64,000 bases of DNA. Origin: Alphaproteobacteria bacterium. Lineage in GTDB: Bacteria > Pseudomonadota > Alphaproteobacteria > JACAEB01. The stretch covers positions 53,263 to 117,262 of the forward strand of contig JACKLE010000007.1 of assembly GCA_024236075.1 (NCBI GenBank). The letters run 5' to 3'. Of the stretch, positions 1-9,393 are shown in pieces; the stretch's first letter is position 1; every line of letters starts with the position of its first letter. The notes beneath the pieces are model-generated. The model was not told where the DNA came from. It saw only the letters and a list, made by a program, of their open reading frames with translations, and made no database searches. Made by a program: the position numbers and the translations under genes.

Positions 1-1825
1 GCGCGCCCTCCTCGCTCGCGGCCGCGCGCGCGACGCGCTGAACCTCCGTAAAGCTCTCGAAGCTCGCTGCGAGGAGGCGCGCCGTGGTCTCGCCGATATG
101 GCGGATGCCGAGCGCGTAGATGAAGCGCGGCAGGCTGACAGTGCGCCGCGCCTCGATGGCGGCCATGAGGTTGGCGACGAGCTTGTCGCTCTTCCTGGCC
201 GCGCCCTTCTTCTTCTCGTCCTCCGCCTTGCCTTCGGCGCGCGCGCGCTCGGCGGCGAGCTCCTTGCGGCGCCTGGCGAGCACCGCGTCGACGCGCGCGG
301 CGTCGCGATGCAGGCAGAAGATGTCCGCCGGGCGCCTGACGAGCCCCTCCTCGTAGAGCGTCTCGATCGTGGTGCCGCCGAGGCCCTCTATGTCGAACGC
401 GTCGCGCGAGACGAAATGCTTGAGGCGCTCGAGCGCCTGCGCCGCGCAGACGAGGCCGCCCGTGCAGCGGCGCACGACGTCCTCCTTGCCGGTCTTCTCG
501 TTGACCTCGCGCACCGCATGGCTGCCGCAGACCGGGCAGACCTTGGGAAACTCGAAAGGCTTCGCCCCTTTGGGGCGCTCTTCCGTCACGACGCGGACGA
601 TCTGAGGAATGACGTCGCCCGCGCGCTGCACCACCACCATGTCGCCGATGCGCACGTCCTTGCGCGCGATCTCGTCCTCGTTATGCAGTGTGGCGTTGCT
701 CACGACCACGCCCCCGACGGTGACGGGCGCGAGCCGCGCGACGGGTGTGAGCGCGCCCGTGCGGCCGACCTGGATCTCGATGTCGTCGAGACGTGTCATC
801 GCCTGCTCGGCGGCGAATTTGTGCGCGATGGCCCAGCGCGGCGCGCGCGCGACGAAGCCGAGCCGGGCTTGGAGGTCGAGGCGGTCGATCTTGTAGACGG
901 CGCCGTCTATGTCGTAGCCGAGCTCGGACCGGCGGCGCTCCAGCATGTCGTAGAGCGCGAAGGCGTCGTCGGTCCGGGCGCCGACCCTAAAGTGCTCGTT
1001 GAGCGGAAAGCCCATCCTCTCGAGCGCCCGCATGGCCGCGCTCTGCGTCGCGCCGAGCGGCGCGCTCGTCTCGCCCCAGCCATGGACGAAGAAGCGCAGC
1101 GGCCGCGCCGCCGTGATCGCGGGGTCGAGCTGGCGCAGCGAACCCGCCGCCGCGTTGCGCGGATTGGCGAAGAGCTGCTTTCCCTCCGCCTGCTGACGCT
1201 CGTTGAGCGCCTCGAAATCGGCGTGGCTCATATAGACCTCGCCGCGCACCTCGAGAATGTCGGGTACGCTCCTCCCGCTCAGGCGCTCGGGAATGTCCCC
1301 GAGCGTGCGCAGATTCGCGGTTACGTTCTCACCCTCCTCCCCGTCCCCGCGCGTCGCGCCGAGGACGAAGCGCCCCTTCTCGTAGCGCAGATTGGCCGAG
1401 AGCCCGTCGATCTTGGGCTCGGCGGTGAAAGCGAGCTCGTCGGCCTCTCCGAGCTTCAGGAAGCGGCGCACACGAACGAAAAACTCCTCCACCTCTTCCC
1501 TGGAGAAGGCGTTGTCGAGCGAAAGCATGGGGCGCGCGTGACGCACCTTCTCGAAGCGAGCGGACGGCGCGGCGCCGACGCGCCCCTCCGGGCTATCGGC
1601 GCGCCGGAGCAGGGGAAAGCGCGCCTCGATCTCGCGGTTGCGCAGGCGCAGCGCGTCGTATTCGGCATCCGAGACGGTGGGCGCGTCCTCGCGGTAGTAG
1701 CGCGCATCGTGGGCGGCGATCTCCTCGGCGAGGCGCGCGAGCTCGCCCGCCGCCTCCTCGGGCGTGAGGTCTGCAACCGGCATCGTATCTGCCGTCGACT
1801 TCCGGGTCTTTTTCGCCATTTTCAT
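1..1825 (-). CDS. ligA: NAD-dependent DNA ligase LigA (C-terminus cut by window edge)
   Basis: Seals nicks in replication and repair, using NAD+ to form a ligase-AMP intermediate in the cytoplasm. About 608 codons are visible. An Ia-like N-terminal region with YYREDAPT (about residues 43-50) is followed by the adenylation motif KIDG with the active lysine near residue 138. The OB-fold follows, then a four-Cys zinc finger (CPVCG ... RRCTGGLVC) and helix-hairpin-helix repeats. Roughly the last 100 residues, including the BRCT domain, lie beyond the left edge. I chose the ATG at 1825, 15 bases after the recN stop and preceded by AAGGCGA. A second ATG two codons on is also possible. The bamD-recN-ligA order is typical of Alphaproteobacteria. 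Confidence 0.95.
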   Translation of the reverse strand, partial: MKMAKKTRKSTADTMPVADLTPEEAAGELARLAEEIAAHDARYYREDAPTVSDAEYDALRLRNREIEARFPLLRRADSPEGRVGAAPSARFEKVRHARPMLSLDNAFSREEVEEFFVRVRRFLKLGEADELAFTAEPKIDGLSANLRYEKGRFVLGATRGDGEEGENVTANLRTLGDIPERLSGRSVPDILEVRGEVYMSHADFEALNERQQAEGKQLFANPRNAAAGSLRQLDPAITAARPLRFFVHGWGETSAPLGATQSAAMRALERMGFPLNEHFRVGARTDDAFALYDMLERRRSELGYDIDGAVYKIDRLDLQARLGFVARAPRWAIAHKFAAEQAMTRLDDIEIQVGRTGALTPVARLAPVTVGGVVVSNATLHNEDEIARKDVRIGDMVVVQRAGDVIPQIVRVVTEERPKGAKPFEFPKVCPVCGSHAVREVNEKTGKEDVVRRCTGGLVCAAQALERLKHFVSRDAFDIEGLGGTTIETLYEEGLVRRPADIFCLHRDAARVDAVLARRRKELAAERARAEGKAEDEKKKGAARKSDKLVANLMAAIEARRTVSLPRFIYALGIRHIGETTARLLAASFESFTEVQRVARAAASEEGA

Positions 1826-1840
1826 TCGCCTTCGGCGGCC

Positions 1841-3544
1841 CTACCCCGCGGCCCTCGCGCGGGAGCGCTTCGTTCCCGCACGGAGGAGCCGGGCCGCGGC
1901 GGCGCGGGCCTCGTCCGTCACCTCCGCGCCCGCCAGCATGCGCGCGACCTCCTCGCGCCGCTCGTCCTCGCCGAGCTCCGCGAGGCGCGTGACGGTGCCG
2001 CCCGCGCCGGCTCCCTTCTCGACCTTGAGATGGACGCGCCCGCGCGCGGCGACCTGCGGCGCGTGAGTGACGACGAAGACCTGGCCGGAGGCGCCAGCCA
2101 GGCGCGCGAGGCGCTCGCCCACGGCATCGGCGACGGCGCCCCCGACGCCATTGTCGACCTCGTCGAAGACGAGCGTGCGCGCGGGCGCGCCGGCCTCCAG
2201 CGCCACCTTCAGCGCGAGCGCGAAGCGCGCGAGCTCGCCCCCGGACGCGATGGCGTCGATGGGCCCGAAGGGATGGCCCGCATTCGTCGCGACCTCGAAG
2301 CGCACCGCGTCGAGGCCGTGCGCGGCGCCCTCGTCCTCGCCGAGCGCGTCGATCCGCGTGCGGAAGCGCGCCCCGCCGAGCTTCAGGGGAGAAAGCTCGC
2401 TCGCCACGGCAGCATCCAGCGCCGCGGCCGCGAGCGCCCGCCGCGCGCTCAGGGCCCGCGCCGCGACAAGATAGGCCTCGCGCGCGGCCCCGGTCTCGCG
2501 CTCGAGCCTTCGGAGATCCTCCTCCATGGTCGCGAGCGAGCCCCGGTCCGCCCGCAGACGATCGCCGAGCGCGCTCAGGGCGTCGGGCGTCACGCGATGC
2601 TTGCGCGCGACGGCCCGCAGCGCGAAGAGGCGCTCCTCGGCCCGCTCGAGCGCGCCGGCATCGAAGCTCGACCGCGCGGCCGCCTCGGCGAGGCGGGCCT
2701 CCGCCTCCCGCGCCTCGATGAGCGCGCGCTCGAGCGCCGCGATGGGCTCGCGCAGCGATCCCGGCGCTTCGGCCTCAAGGCGCTCGAGCCGGCGCAGGAC
2801 CCCGTTGAGACGCTTGTCGAGGCCGGCATCCTCGCCGAGAGTCTTCAGCGCGTCGGCGAGCTCGGCCGCCACGCGCTCGGCCCGGCTCTGACCCGCGCGC
2901 AGGGCGACGAGCGCGGTCTCCTCGCCGGGCTCGGGCTTCAATGCCTCGATCTCCGCGAGGCTCGCATCGAGGTGGGCGAGCTCGGCTTCGCGCTCCGCCA
3001 TTTGCGCGCGAAGCGTGTCGAGGCGCTCCCGCGTGCCGCGCCAGCGCGCGAATGCCCCGCTCACCTCGCCGGCAAGCGGCTCGAGAGCCCCGCAGGCATC
3101 TAGGGCGGCGCGATGGCGCGCCGGCTTGAGAAGCGCGAGGTTGGCGCGCTGGCCGTGAATCTCGAGAAGCCCCTCGCCGAGGGCCTCCAGAAAGGCGAGG
3201 CTCACGAGCTCGTCGTTGACGAAGGCGCGCGTGCGACCGTCGGCGCCGAGCTGGCGGCGCAGGATGATCTCCCCGGCCTCGCCGGCATCGAGTCCCTGCT
3301 CGGCCAGAAGGGCGCGCGCGGGATGGCCGCGCGGGACCGTGAAGAGCGCGCTGACCTGCGCCCGTTCGCCCCAGGGTCCGATGAGCGCGCGGTCGCCGCG
3401 CGCGCCCACGGCAAGTCCCAGAGCATCGAGCAGCAGCGACTTGCCGGCGCCCGTCTCTCCCGTCAGCACGTGCAGGCCGGGTCCGAATTCGAGGTCCAGC
3501 GCCTCGATCAGCACGACATTCCGCACCGAGAGGGCCGCCAGCAT
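1841..3544 (-). CDS. recN: DNA repair protein RecN
   Basis: SMC-like ATPase acting in recombinational repair of double-strand breaks. The 567-residue length is normal. The sequence shows an N-terminal Walker A (GETGAGKS, about residues 29-36), a central alanine/glutamate-rich coiled coil (about 160-360), an ABC signature-like ASGGEL and Walker B LVFDEVD near residues 420-470, and a C-terminal THAPQVAA switch segment. The ATG start is followed by the characteristic MLAALSVRNVVLIE opening. It lies between bamD and ligA on the same strand and was probably once LexA regulated, but I saw no clear SOS box in the 76-base gap upstream. Confidence 0.96.
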   Translation of the reverse strand: MLAALSVRNVVLIEALDLEFGPGLHVLTGETGAGKSLLLDALGLAVGARGDRALIGPWGERAQVSALFTVPRGHPARALLAEQGLDAGEAGEIILRRQLGADGRTRAFVNDELVSLAFLEALGEGLLEIHGQRANLALLKPARHRAALDACGALEPLAGEVSGAFARWRGTRERLDTLRAQMAEREAELAHLDASLAEIEALKPEPGEETALVALRAGQSRAERVAAELADALKTLGEDAGLDKRLNGVLRRLERLEAEAPGSLREPIAALERALIEAREAEARLAEAAARSSFDAGALERAEERLFALRAVARKHRVTPDALSALGDRLRADRGSLATMEEDLRRLERETGAAREAYLVAARALSARRALAAAALDAAVASELSPLKLGGARFRTRIDALGEDEGAAHGLDAVRFEVATNAGHPFGPIDAIASGGELARFALALKVALEAGAPARTLVFDEVDNGVGGAVADAVGERLARLAGASGQVFVVTHAPQVAARGRVHLKVEKGAGAGGTVTRLAELGEDERREEVARMLAGAEVTDEARAAAARLLRAGTKRSRARAAG

Positions 3545-3620
3545 GGCCTAGCCTTCCCGGCCGATGGCGAGCGCGGCGTCCGAGGGGACCGCCGCGCGCC
3601 CGGAGCGCGGGGAGCGAACC

Positions 3621-4442
3621 TCAGAACACCGAGTTCCAGGCCCTCGAGATCCAGGAATCCTTGTTCTCTTCCGGCCTGAGGTTGCTCTTGGTGAGAAGCT
3701 CATAGGAGTCCGCATACCACTCGCTGCCAGGATAGTTGTAGCCGAGCACCGCCGCGGCCGTCTGGGCCTCCTGCGTCACGCCGAGCGAGAGATAGGCCTC
3801 GACGAGGCGGTGCAGCGCCTCGGGCGTGTGGGTCGTGGTCTGGTATTTCTCGATCACGTTGCGGAAGCGATTGATGGCGGCGACGAGCTGATTGCGCCTC
3901 AGATAGTAGCGGCCGATCTCCATCTCCTTGCCCGCGAGATGGTCGCGCGTCATGTCGATCTTGAGGCGGGCGTCGCGCGCATATTCGCTGTTGGGAAAGC
4001 GGCGCACGACCTCGTTCAGCGCGTCGAGCGCCTGCTGCGTCATGCGCTGGTCGCGGCCGACATCGGTGATCTGCTCGTAATAGCAGACACCCTTCAGATA
4101 ATACGCATAGGGAGCGTCGCGATTGCCGGGATGCAGCGTGATGAAGCGGTCGGCCGCGAGGATCGCCTCGTCGTACTTGTTGGACTGATAGTACGAAAAG
4201 GCGGACATGAGCATCGCGCGGCGCGCCCAGATCGAATAGGGATGCTGGCGCTCGACCTCGTCGAAGCGCACCGCGGCGTCGAGATAGAGACCGTCGGTCA
4301 TCTTCTCCACGGCGGCGTTGTACAGCTCCTCGACGGGCTGCTCCTGATAGGCGAGGTCGGGCTTGTCGTCCGACGAGCAGCCCGCGAGCGCGGCCGAAAC
4401 GACGAGGCTGCCGGCGAGGAGGAGAAGCGCGCGTTTCTTCAC
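3621..4442 (-). CDS. bamD: Outer membrane assembly lipoprotein BamD (ComL)
   Basis: Lipoprotein of the BAM complex, which inserts beta-barrel proteins into the outer membrane. The predicted protein of 273 residues begins KKRALLLLAG and has a lipobox around LAGC, so the mature protein is anchored at that Cys. TPR-like helical repeats follow (YFQ/YYLKGVCYYEQ-type segments). I chose the GTG at 4442 because it has AAGGGA seven bases upstream and puts the signal sequence at the N-terminus. The frame stays open to 4568, but that would place some 40 charged residues ahead of the signal. It is followed by recN. Confidence 0.94.
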   Translation of the reverse strand: MKKRALLLLAGSLVVSAALAGCSSDDKPDLAYQEQPVEELYNAAVEKMTDGLYLDAAVRFDEVERQHPYSIWARRAMLMSAFSYYQSNKYDEAILAADRFITLHPGNRDAPYAYYLKGVCYYEQITDVGRDQRMTQQALDALNEVVRRFPNSEYARDARLKIDMTRDHLAGKEMEIGRYYLRRNQLVAAINRFRNVIEKYQTTTHTPEALHRLVEAYLSLGVTQEAQTAAAVLGYNYPGSEWYADSYELLTKSNLRPEENKDSWISRAWNSVF

Positions 4443-4591
4443 AACGGGTCCCTTGGCTCTTGCTGGCGGCCTCGCCGCGCGGGTGCGTGCGCCCGGGATC
4501 ATGGGTGAGGCGACGACGCACTGCAAGCCTCCGCCATGCCGCGCGCCGGGGCGGCGGCGAATTCGCATGACGGAAACGTTGCCGAATATTT

Positions 4592-4611
4592 ATGCGGATA
4601 TTTGTCCGCAT
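4592..4611. promoter_or_regulatory. Perfect dyad ATGCGGA-N6-TCCGCAT between bamD and the XRE gene
   Basis: Seven-base perfect inverted arms around a six-base AT-rich centre, in the divergent region between bamD (minus) and the XRE regulator (plus). The shape fits a dimeric regulator operator. The protein that binds it is unknown; the adjacent XRE protein is one candidate. Confidence 0.45.
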
Positions 4612-4746
4612 TGCCCCTTGCCTTGCGCGAGCCGCGCGCAAACTTCCGGTGGTCTGCCCTTGCGTCAGCTTGGGCGCTCCCGCCTTGACGGCATCAGGGC
4701 CGCGTTTAAGGTGACGCCGGTCATCTTCCAACTAAGGATGTGAAAC

Positions 4747-5178
4747 GTGGACAATGTTTCGAGTCGCGGCCTGCGCCTCGCGCGCAAGGTCGACGAGTTT
4801 GTCGGTGAACGAATTCGGCATCGCAGAACGATGATGGGGCTCACGCAGGAGCAGCTCGCCGCCGCGCTCAACATTTCCTATCAGCAGGTTCAGAAATACG
4901 AGACGGGCGCCAACCGGGTGAGCGCTGGACGGCTCTACGAGATCTCCCGCAAGCTTGAGGTCGATGTCGGCTTCTTCTTCGAGGGCCTCGATCCCGATCC
5001 GAGCGCGGGGCCGATGCCGCACGGGGGACGCAACAGGGCGATGATCGAGCTCGTGCGCAATTTCTCGGAAATTCAGGATGCGCATATCCGCAGCGCGGTC
5101 TCCAGCCTCGTGAAGAGCCTTTCGCCGCGCCGCGCGCGCGCTAACGGCGAAGACGAAGCGGTCGCCGTCCCGGAATAG
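4747..5178 (+). CDS. XRE-family helix-turn-helix transcriptional regulator
   Basis: DNA-binding regulator of 143 residues. A Cro/C1-type HTH occupies about residues 18-75 (GLTQEQLAAALNISYQQVQKYE), and the conserved tail (about 75-120) contains FFEGL and RNFSEIQDAHIRSAV. This is the SinR-like type often found as paralogues in alphaproteobacteria, where members affect motility, biofilm or phage-like functions; its targets here are unknown. The start is GTG. It is the only plus-strand gene inserted in the minus-strand lpxC-bamD run, so it must have its own promoter in the preceding 170 bases. Confidence 0.88.
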   Translation: MDNVSSRGLRLARKVDEFVGERIRHRRTMMGLTQEQLAAALNISYQQVQKYETGANRVSAGRLYEISRKLEVDVGFFFEGLDPDPSAGPMPHGGRNRAMIELVRNFSEIQDAHIRSAVSSLVKSLSPRRARANGEDEAVAVPE

Positions 5179-5191
5179 GTCCGAAGGTCTA

Positions 5192-6109
5192 TCAGGCGAG
5201 CGCCGCGACCGGCGCCGTCCGCGCGCCCGCGAAGGCAGGCTCGCGCGCATGCCCGGGCTCCGTCCAGTCGAACGCGTCGGAGCAGGCGAAGAGCGTCCTC
5301 AGAAGGCGGTTGTTCAGCGCGTGGCCGCCGCGCACGCTGCGGAAATGGCCGAGGATCGGTCCGCCCGCGAGCGCCAGGTCCCCGATCGCGTCCAGAATCT
5401 TGTGACGCACGAACTCATCGGGCGTACGCAAACCTTCCGGGTTGAGGACGGCGTCACCTTCGAGGACGACGGCGTTGTCGAGCGAGCCGCCGCGGGCGAG
5501 GCCGGACGCGCGGAGCAGGTCGATCTCCTCCGCGAAGCCGAAGGTGCGGGCCTCGGCGAGAAGCGCGACATAGTCGCGCGACGTTCCCGAGAAATAGCGG
5601 TGCTGCCGGCCGACCGCGCGAGAGGCGAAGGCGATCTCGCATTCGAAGGCCGGCGCGTCCGCGGGCGCCAGCATGGCGAGCTTGTCGCCGTCGCGCACGA
5701 CGACGGGACGGCGAATGCGCAGCATACGGCGCGGGGCTGCCTGCTCCTCGATGCCGGCGCGCTCGACAAGGCCGACGAAGGGCGCGGCGCTGCCGTCCAT
5801 GATCGGCACCTCGCCCGCGGTCAGCTCGATGACGGCATTGTCGACCTCGAGGCCCGCGAGCGCGGACATCACGTGCTCGACGGTCGCGATCTTCACGCCC
5901 TGACGATTGGCGATCGTGGTGCCGAGACGGGTGTCGACGACATTGTCGAAGCGGGCCGGCACCCGGCCCGAAGAAACGTCCAGGCGCTCGAAGACGATGC
6001 CGGTTCCCGGGAGCGCGGGCCGCATCGTGAGGCGCACGGGCGCGCCCGAATGCAGGCCCACCCCCTCGCACGAAACCGGCTTTGAGATGGTTGCCTGCCT
6101 GGATCGCAT
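5192..6109 (-). CDS. lpxC: UDP-3-O-acyl-N-acetylglucosamine deacetylase LpxC
   Basis: Zinc amidase that commits UDP-3-O-acyl-GlcNAc to lipid A synthesis, so the cell makes lipopolysaccharide. At 305 residues it is normal in length. Zinc and catalytic motifs are present: EHVMSALAG (first zinc His), PIMDGSA, KILDAIGDLALAG (His and Asp ligands) and RGGHALNN (catalytic His). I chose the ATG at 6109; a TTG lies directly before it. It follows ftsZ at the end of the dcw region, separated by about 270 bases, and probably has its own promoter there. Confidence 0.96.
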   Translation of the reverse strand: MRSRQATISKPVSCEGVGLHSGAPVRLTMRPALPGTGIVFERLDVSSGRVPARFDNVVDTRLGTTIANRQGVKIATVEHVMSALAGLEVDNAVIELTAGEVPIMDGSAAPFVGLVERAGIEEQAAPRRMLRIRRPVVVRDGDKLAMLAPADAPAFECEIAFASRAVGRQHRYFSGTSRDYVALLAEARTFGFAEEIDLLRASGLARGGSLDNAVVLEGDAVLNPEGLRTPDEFVRHKILDAIGDLALAGGPILGHFRSVRGGHALNNRLLRTLFACSDAFDWTEPGHAREPAFAGARTAPVAALA

Positions 6110-6376
6110 CAAACTCGCCCCGCCCGCTCGACCGGATCCGTGGGATTGCCGCCGCCCCCCGGCCGGCGCGCGAAGGCCCCCGGCCTGCGCATCCCTCCGT
6201 CTAGGTAGCAGCGGCCCCGGCGGGCGACAAATGACGATTTATTGCCCGATGTTACCGGCGGAAATCCAAGGACTCCGCGGCTTTCGGGCGGGATCCGTCC
6301 CCCTCCGCCGGGGCGGGCGCGACGGTGCGGAGCCCCGTGCTCGGCGGGACTGCGCGTCGGCGTTCGGAACGGCCGC

Positions 6377-7894
6377 TCAGTTCGCCTGGCGGCGCAGGAA
6401 GGCCGGAATGTCGAGCTGCGCCTCGCCGGGCTCGCCCTTCGCCCGCTCCTCGGGCGTCGGCGGGGCCATGGGCGGGCGTGGCGCCTGGGGCCGCGGCGCC
6501 GCGGCCTGGGGCCTTTGCGGCTGGGCCGGGGCCCGGCGCGGCTCGGCCTGCGGCGCCTCGCCCGGACCCTTAGCCGGACGCTCGCCGGCCATGCGGTCGA
6601 GGAAGCCGATCGACATCTTCTTCACGCTGCGCGCGAAGCTCAGATCCGCGTCGGCGCCGAGCTCGGGCCGCTCGCCGATGTGAGGCCTCGCGGGACCGCC
6701 CGCCGGGCGCCCGCCATGGCCCGCCGCGACCTCGGGCCGCTCAAAGGGCATTTCCGCGGGCCGGGGCTGGAGATCGGCTTTCGGCGCGTCGGGCAGCGGG
6801 GCGGCCGCGAAGCCGCCGCCATGTTCGCCGCGCTCGGCCGCGCGCGGGGGACCGGGCGCCCGCCAGCCCTGCACGGGCCGGCCGGCTCCCGAGACGGCGC
6901 GCTCGGCGGCCGCGGCGATCGCGGCCTGCTCGCCCTCGATGCCGGTCGCGACGACCGAAACGCGCATGCGCCCTTCCATCGACTCGTTGAAGGTCGAGCC
7001 GACGATGATGTTCGCGTCCGGATCGACCTCGGCGCGGATGCGGTTCGCCGCCTCGTCGACCTCGTAGAGCGTGAGATCCATGCCGCCGGTGATGTTGATG
7101 AGGACGCCCTTCGCGCCCTTCATCGACACCTCGTCGAGCAGCGGATTGTTGATGGCGGCCTCGGCGGCGTCGATCGCGCGCGTCTCGCCCTCCGCCTCGC
7201 CCGTGCCCATCATGGCCTTGCCCATCTCGTTCATCACGGTACGGACGTCGGCGAAGTCGAGATTGATGAGGCCGGGCATCACCATGAGGTCGGTGATGCC
7301 GCGCACGCCCGAATGGAGCACCTCGTCGGCCATGGCGAAGGCGGCCGCAAAGGTCGTCTTCTCGTTGGCGATGCGGAAGAGATTCTGGTTCGGGATGACG
7401 ATCAGCGTGTCGGCATATTTCTGAAGCTCGGCGATGCCGGCCTCGGCGATGCGCATGCGCCGCGCGCCCTCGAAGTGGAACGGCTTCGTCACGACGCCGA
7501 CGGTGAGGATCTGCATGTCGCGCGCCTCGCGCGCGATGACGGGCGCGGCTCCGGTGCCCGTGCCGCCGCCCATGCCGGCGGTGATGAAGACCATGTGCGA
7601 GCCCTGGAGATTATCGCGGATCTCGCTGATCGACTCCTCGGCGGCGGCGCAGCCGATCTCGGGGCGCGAACCCGCGCCGAGGCCCTCGGTGACGCCGGTG
7701 CCCATCTGGATGCGCCGCTCGGCCTTCGATTGCGCGAGCGCCTGCGCGTCGGTGTTGGCGATCACGAACTCGACGCCCTCGAGCTTGGCGTCGATCATGT
7801 TCGAGACGGCGTTGCCCCCTGCTCCGCCCACGCCGAAAACCGTGATCCTCGGCTTGAGCTCGGTGATCGTCGGCACTCTCAGATTGATAGTCAT
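6377..7894 (-). CDS. ftsZ: Cell division GTPase FtsZ
   Basis: Tubulin-like GTPase that builds the Z ring. The product has 505 residues. The tubulin signature GGGTGTGAAPVIA, the N-terminal GVGGAGGNAVSNMI loop and the T7-loop region are intact over about residues 1-320. An alphaproteobacterial Pro/Ala-rich linker of about 160 residues follows, ending in a conserved C-terminal peptide (LDIPAFLRRQ) that binds FtsA and other partners. The ATG at 7894 has GGAGGG just upstream. Unlike most genes in the cluster it is separated from its upstream neighbour ftsA by 193 bases, which hold a CtrA-like box. Confidence 0.98.
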   Translation of the reverse strand: MTINLRVPTITELKPRITVFGVGGAGGNAVSNMIDAKLEGVEFVIANTDAQALAQSKAERRIQMGTGVTEGLGAGSRPEIGCAAAEESISEIRDNLQGSHMVFITAGMGGGTGTGAAPVIAREARDMQILTVGVVTKPFHFEGARRMRIAEAGIAELQKYADTLIVIPNQNLFRIANEKTTFAAAFAMADEVLHSGVRGITDLMVMPGLINLDFADVRTVMNEMGKAMMGTGEAEGETRAIDAAEAAINNPLLDEVSMKGAKGVLINITGGMDLTLYEVDEAANRIRAEVDPDANIIVGSTFNESMEGRMRVSVVATGIEGEQAAIAAAAERAVSGAGRPVQGWRAPGPPRAAERGEHGGGFAAAPLPDAPKADLQPRPAEMPFERPEVAAGHGGRPAGGPARPHIGERPELGADADLSFARSVKKMSIGFLDRMAGERPAKGPGEAPQAEPRRAPAQPQRPQAAAPRPQAPRPPMAPPTPEERAKGEPGEAQLDIPAFLRRQAN

Positions 7895-8033
7895 GAATCC
7901 CTCCAGGTCGAGAGCCCACGTCGCGGCCCCCTCGCCACACTTGTTCCGAGCCCCGAGAGATCACCGCCACACCGCCGCGAGACTTGGGCTCTTCTTTGGA
8001 GCCGACCATGTTGGTACATGTGCAAGTCTCTCG

Positions 8034-8048
8034 TTAACGAACTGTAAA
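8034..8048 (-). promoter_or_regulatory. CtrA-like box upstream of ftsZ
   Basis: On the ftsZ strand the sequence reads TTTACAGTTCGTTAA, matching TTAA-N7-TTAA with a single mismatch, and is followed by C. It lies about 140 bases upstream of the ftsZ ATG, in the ftsA-ftsZ gap. In Caulobacter, CtrA binds the ftsZ promoter and represses it. The assignment rests on the motif only. Confidence 0.5.
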
Positions 8049-8087
8049 CCTGCTTCGTCCGCCGGCAAATGCTCGCAAGGGCCGCAT

Positions 8088-9392
8088 CTACCAGCCCGAC
8101 GCCTTGAGCCATCGGCTCATCCTGTCGAGCGGCGCAAGCAGGCTCAGACGTCCTTGAATACCATCTCCGCGCGGCGCCTCAAAGGGCGCGCACAGCGGAA
8201 ATGCCAGAAGTCCGGCCGCGGCGGCGAAGGCGGGACCGCCCGTCGCCTCGGCGAGGCCGGCGACACCGGCGGGCCGGCCGATGCGCACCTGGCGGCCGAG
8301 AATGTGCTCGGCGAGCTCCTTGACGCCGTTGAGCTGGGAGGCGCCTCCGGTCATGACCATCCGCCGGCCGACCATATGGGCGAAGCCGCTGGCCTCCAGG
8401 CGGTCGCGCACCAGCTCCAGCGTTTCCTCGATGCGCGGGCGGATGATGCCGGTGAGGATCGAGCGCGGCACCTGCACGGCGCTCTCGCGCTCGTCCTCGC
8501 CCGCCTGGGGCACGCTCACCGGCTCGCGATCGTCCGTGGGGCTGCGCAGCGCGCTGCCGCACAGGGTCTTGAGCCGCTCCGCGTGGGAGAGCGTCGTCGA
8601 GAGGCCGCGCGCGAGATCCATGGTCACGTGCTGCCCGCCGACGGGCAGGCAGGCGACATATTGCAGCCGCCCCTCGGCCATGATGGCGAGCGAGGTGGTG
8701 CCGCCGCCCATGTCGAGGAGCAGGGTGCCGAGCTCGCACTCGTCCTCGATGAGGGTCGAGATGGCGCTCGCATAGGGCGTGGCGATGAGGCCCGCGATCT
8801 CGAGATGGCAGCGCTCGACGGCATGGGTGAGGTTGCGCGCCGGGGCGTGGGCGACGGTCACGACGTTGACGTCCGCCGAGATCTCGCCCGCGAACATGCC
8901 GGCCGGCTCGCGAATGCCGGTCGTTCCGTCCACCGTGTAGCGCGCCGGCACCGCGTGCAGGATCGCTCCGTCGCCCGAGGGGGCCCGCGAGCGCGCCATG
9001 GCGAGGACGCGCGTAACGTCCGCCTCCGTCAGATCGCGCTCGCCGATGACGAGGCCGGCGCCGACGTGAACGCTGGCGAGCGTCGGGCAGGTGACGCCGA
9101 GAAAGACGCGGTGGATGAGCGCGCCGGCCATGTGCTCGGCGGTCTCGACGGTGCGCCGGATCGCCTCCTCGGCCTCGCCGAGATCGGTGACCTGGCCCGC
9201 CTTGAGCCCGCGCGAGACTTGATGGCCGATGCCGACGATGCGCAAGGACGGACCGCCCGCCTCGCGGGGCGGCTCCGGGCGCGCGATGAAGCAGGTGATC
9301 TTCGTCGAGCCGACGTCGAGCGCGGCGATGAGGCCCTGGCGGCCCAGGGCCTGGAGCCGCTCGCGGCGCGTCATGTCGGATCTCTTCAGCAT
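8088..9392 (-). CDS. ftsA: Cell division protein FtsA
   Basis: Actin-like ATPase that tethers FtsZ to the membrane. The 434 residues contain an actin-fold start (LIAALDVGSTKITCFIA), a 1C subdomain, the phosphate-binding LLLDMGGGTTSLA segment and an adenosine motif (MTGGASQLNGV). The C-terminus ends in LDRMSRWLKASGW, an amphipathic membrane-targeting helix. The ATG at 9392 lies just inside the end of ftsQ, with one base between them, so the two are translationally coupled. A downstream ATG (residue 7) is an alternative start. Confidence 0.96.
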   Translation of the reverse strand: MLKRSDMTRRERLQALGRQGLIAALDVGSTKITCFIARPEPPREAGGPSLRIVGIGHQVSRGLKAGQVTDLGEAEEAIRRTVETAEHMAGALIHRVFLGVTCPTLASVHVGAGLVIGERDLTEADVTRVLAMARSRAPSGDGAILHAVPARYTVDGTTGIREPAGMFAGEISADVNVVTVAHAPARNLTHAVERCHLEIAGLIATPYASAISTLIEDECELGTLLLDMGGGTTSLAIMAEGRLQYVACLPVGGQHVTMDLARGLSTTLSHAERLKTLCGSALRSPTDDREPVSVPQAGEDERESAVQVPRSILTGIIRPRIEETLELVRDRLEASGFAHMVGRRMVMTGGASQLNGVKELAEHILGRQVRIGRPAGVAGLAEATGGPAFAAAAGLLAFPLCAPFEAPRGDGIQGRLSLLAPLDRMSRWLKASGW

Positions 9393-9393
9393 G

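Noticed and set aside
98..3103. 1001-residue open frame on the plus strand
   Set aside because: It is antisense to ligA and recN, has no domain and a biased Arg/Ala composition typical of GC-rich shadow frames.
4443..4568. Longer BamD N-terminus from ATG 4568
   Set aside because: It would put about 42 basic residues in front of a lipoprotein signal; the GTG at 4442 with AAGGGA fits much better.
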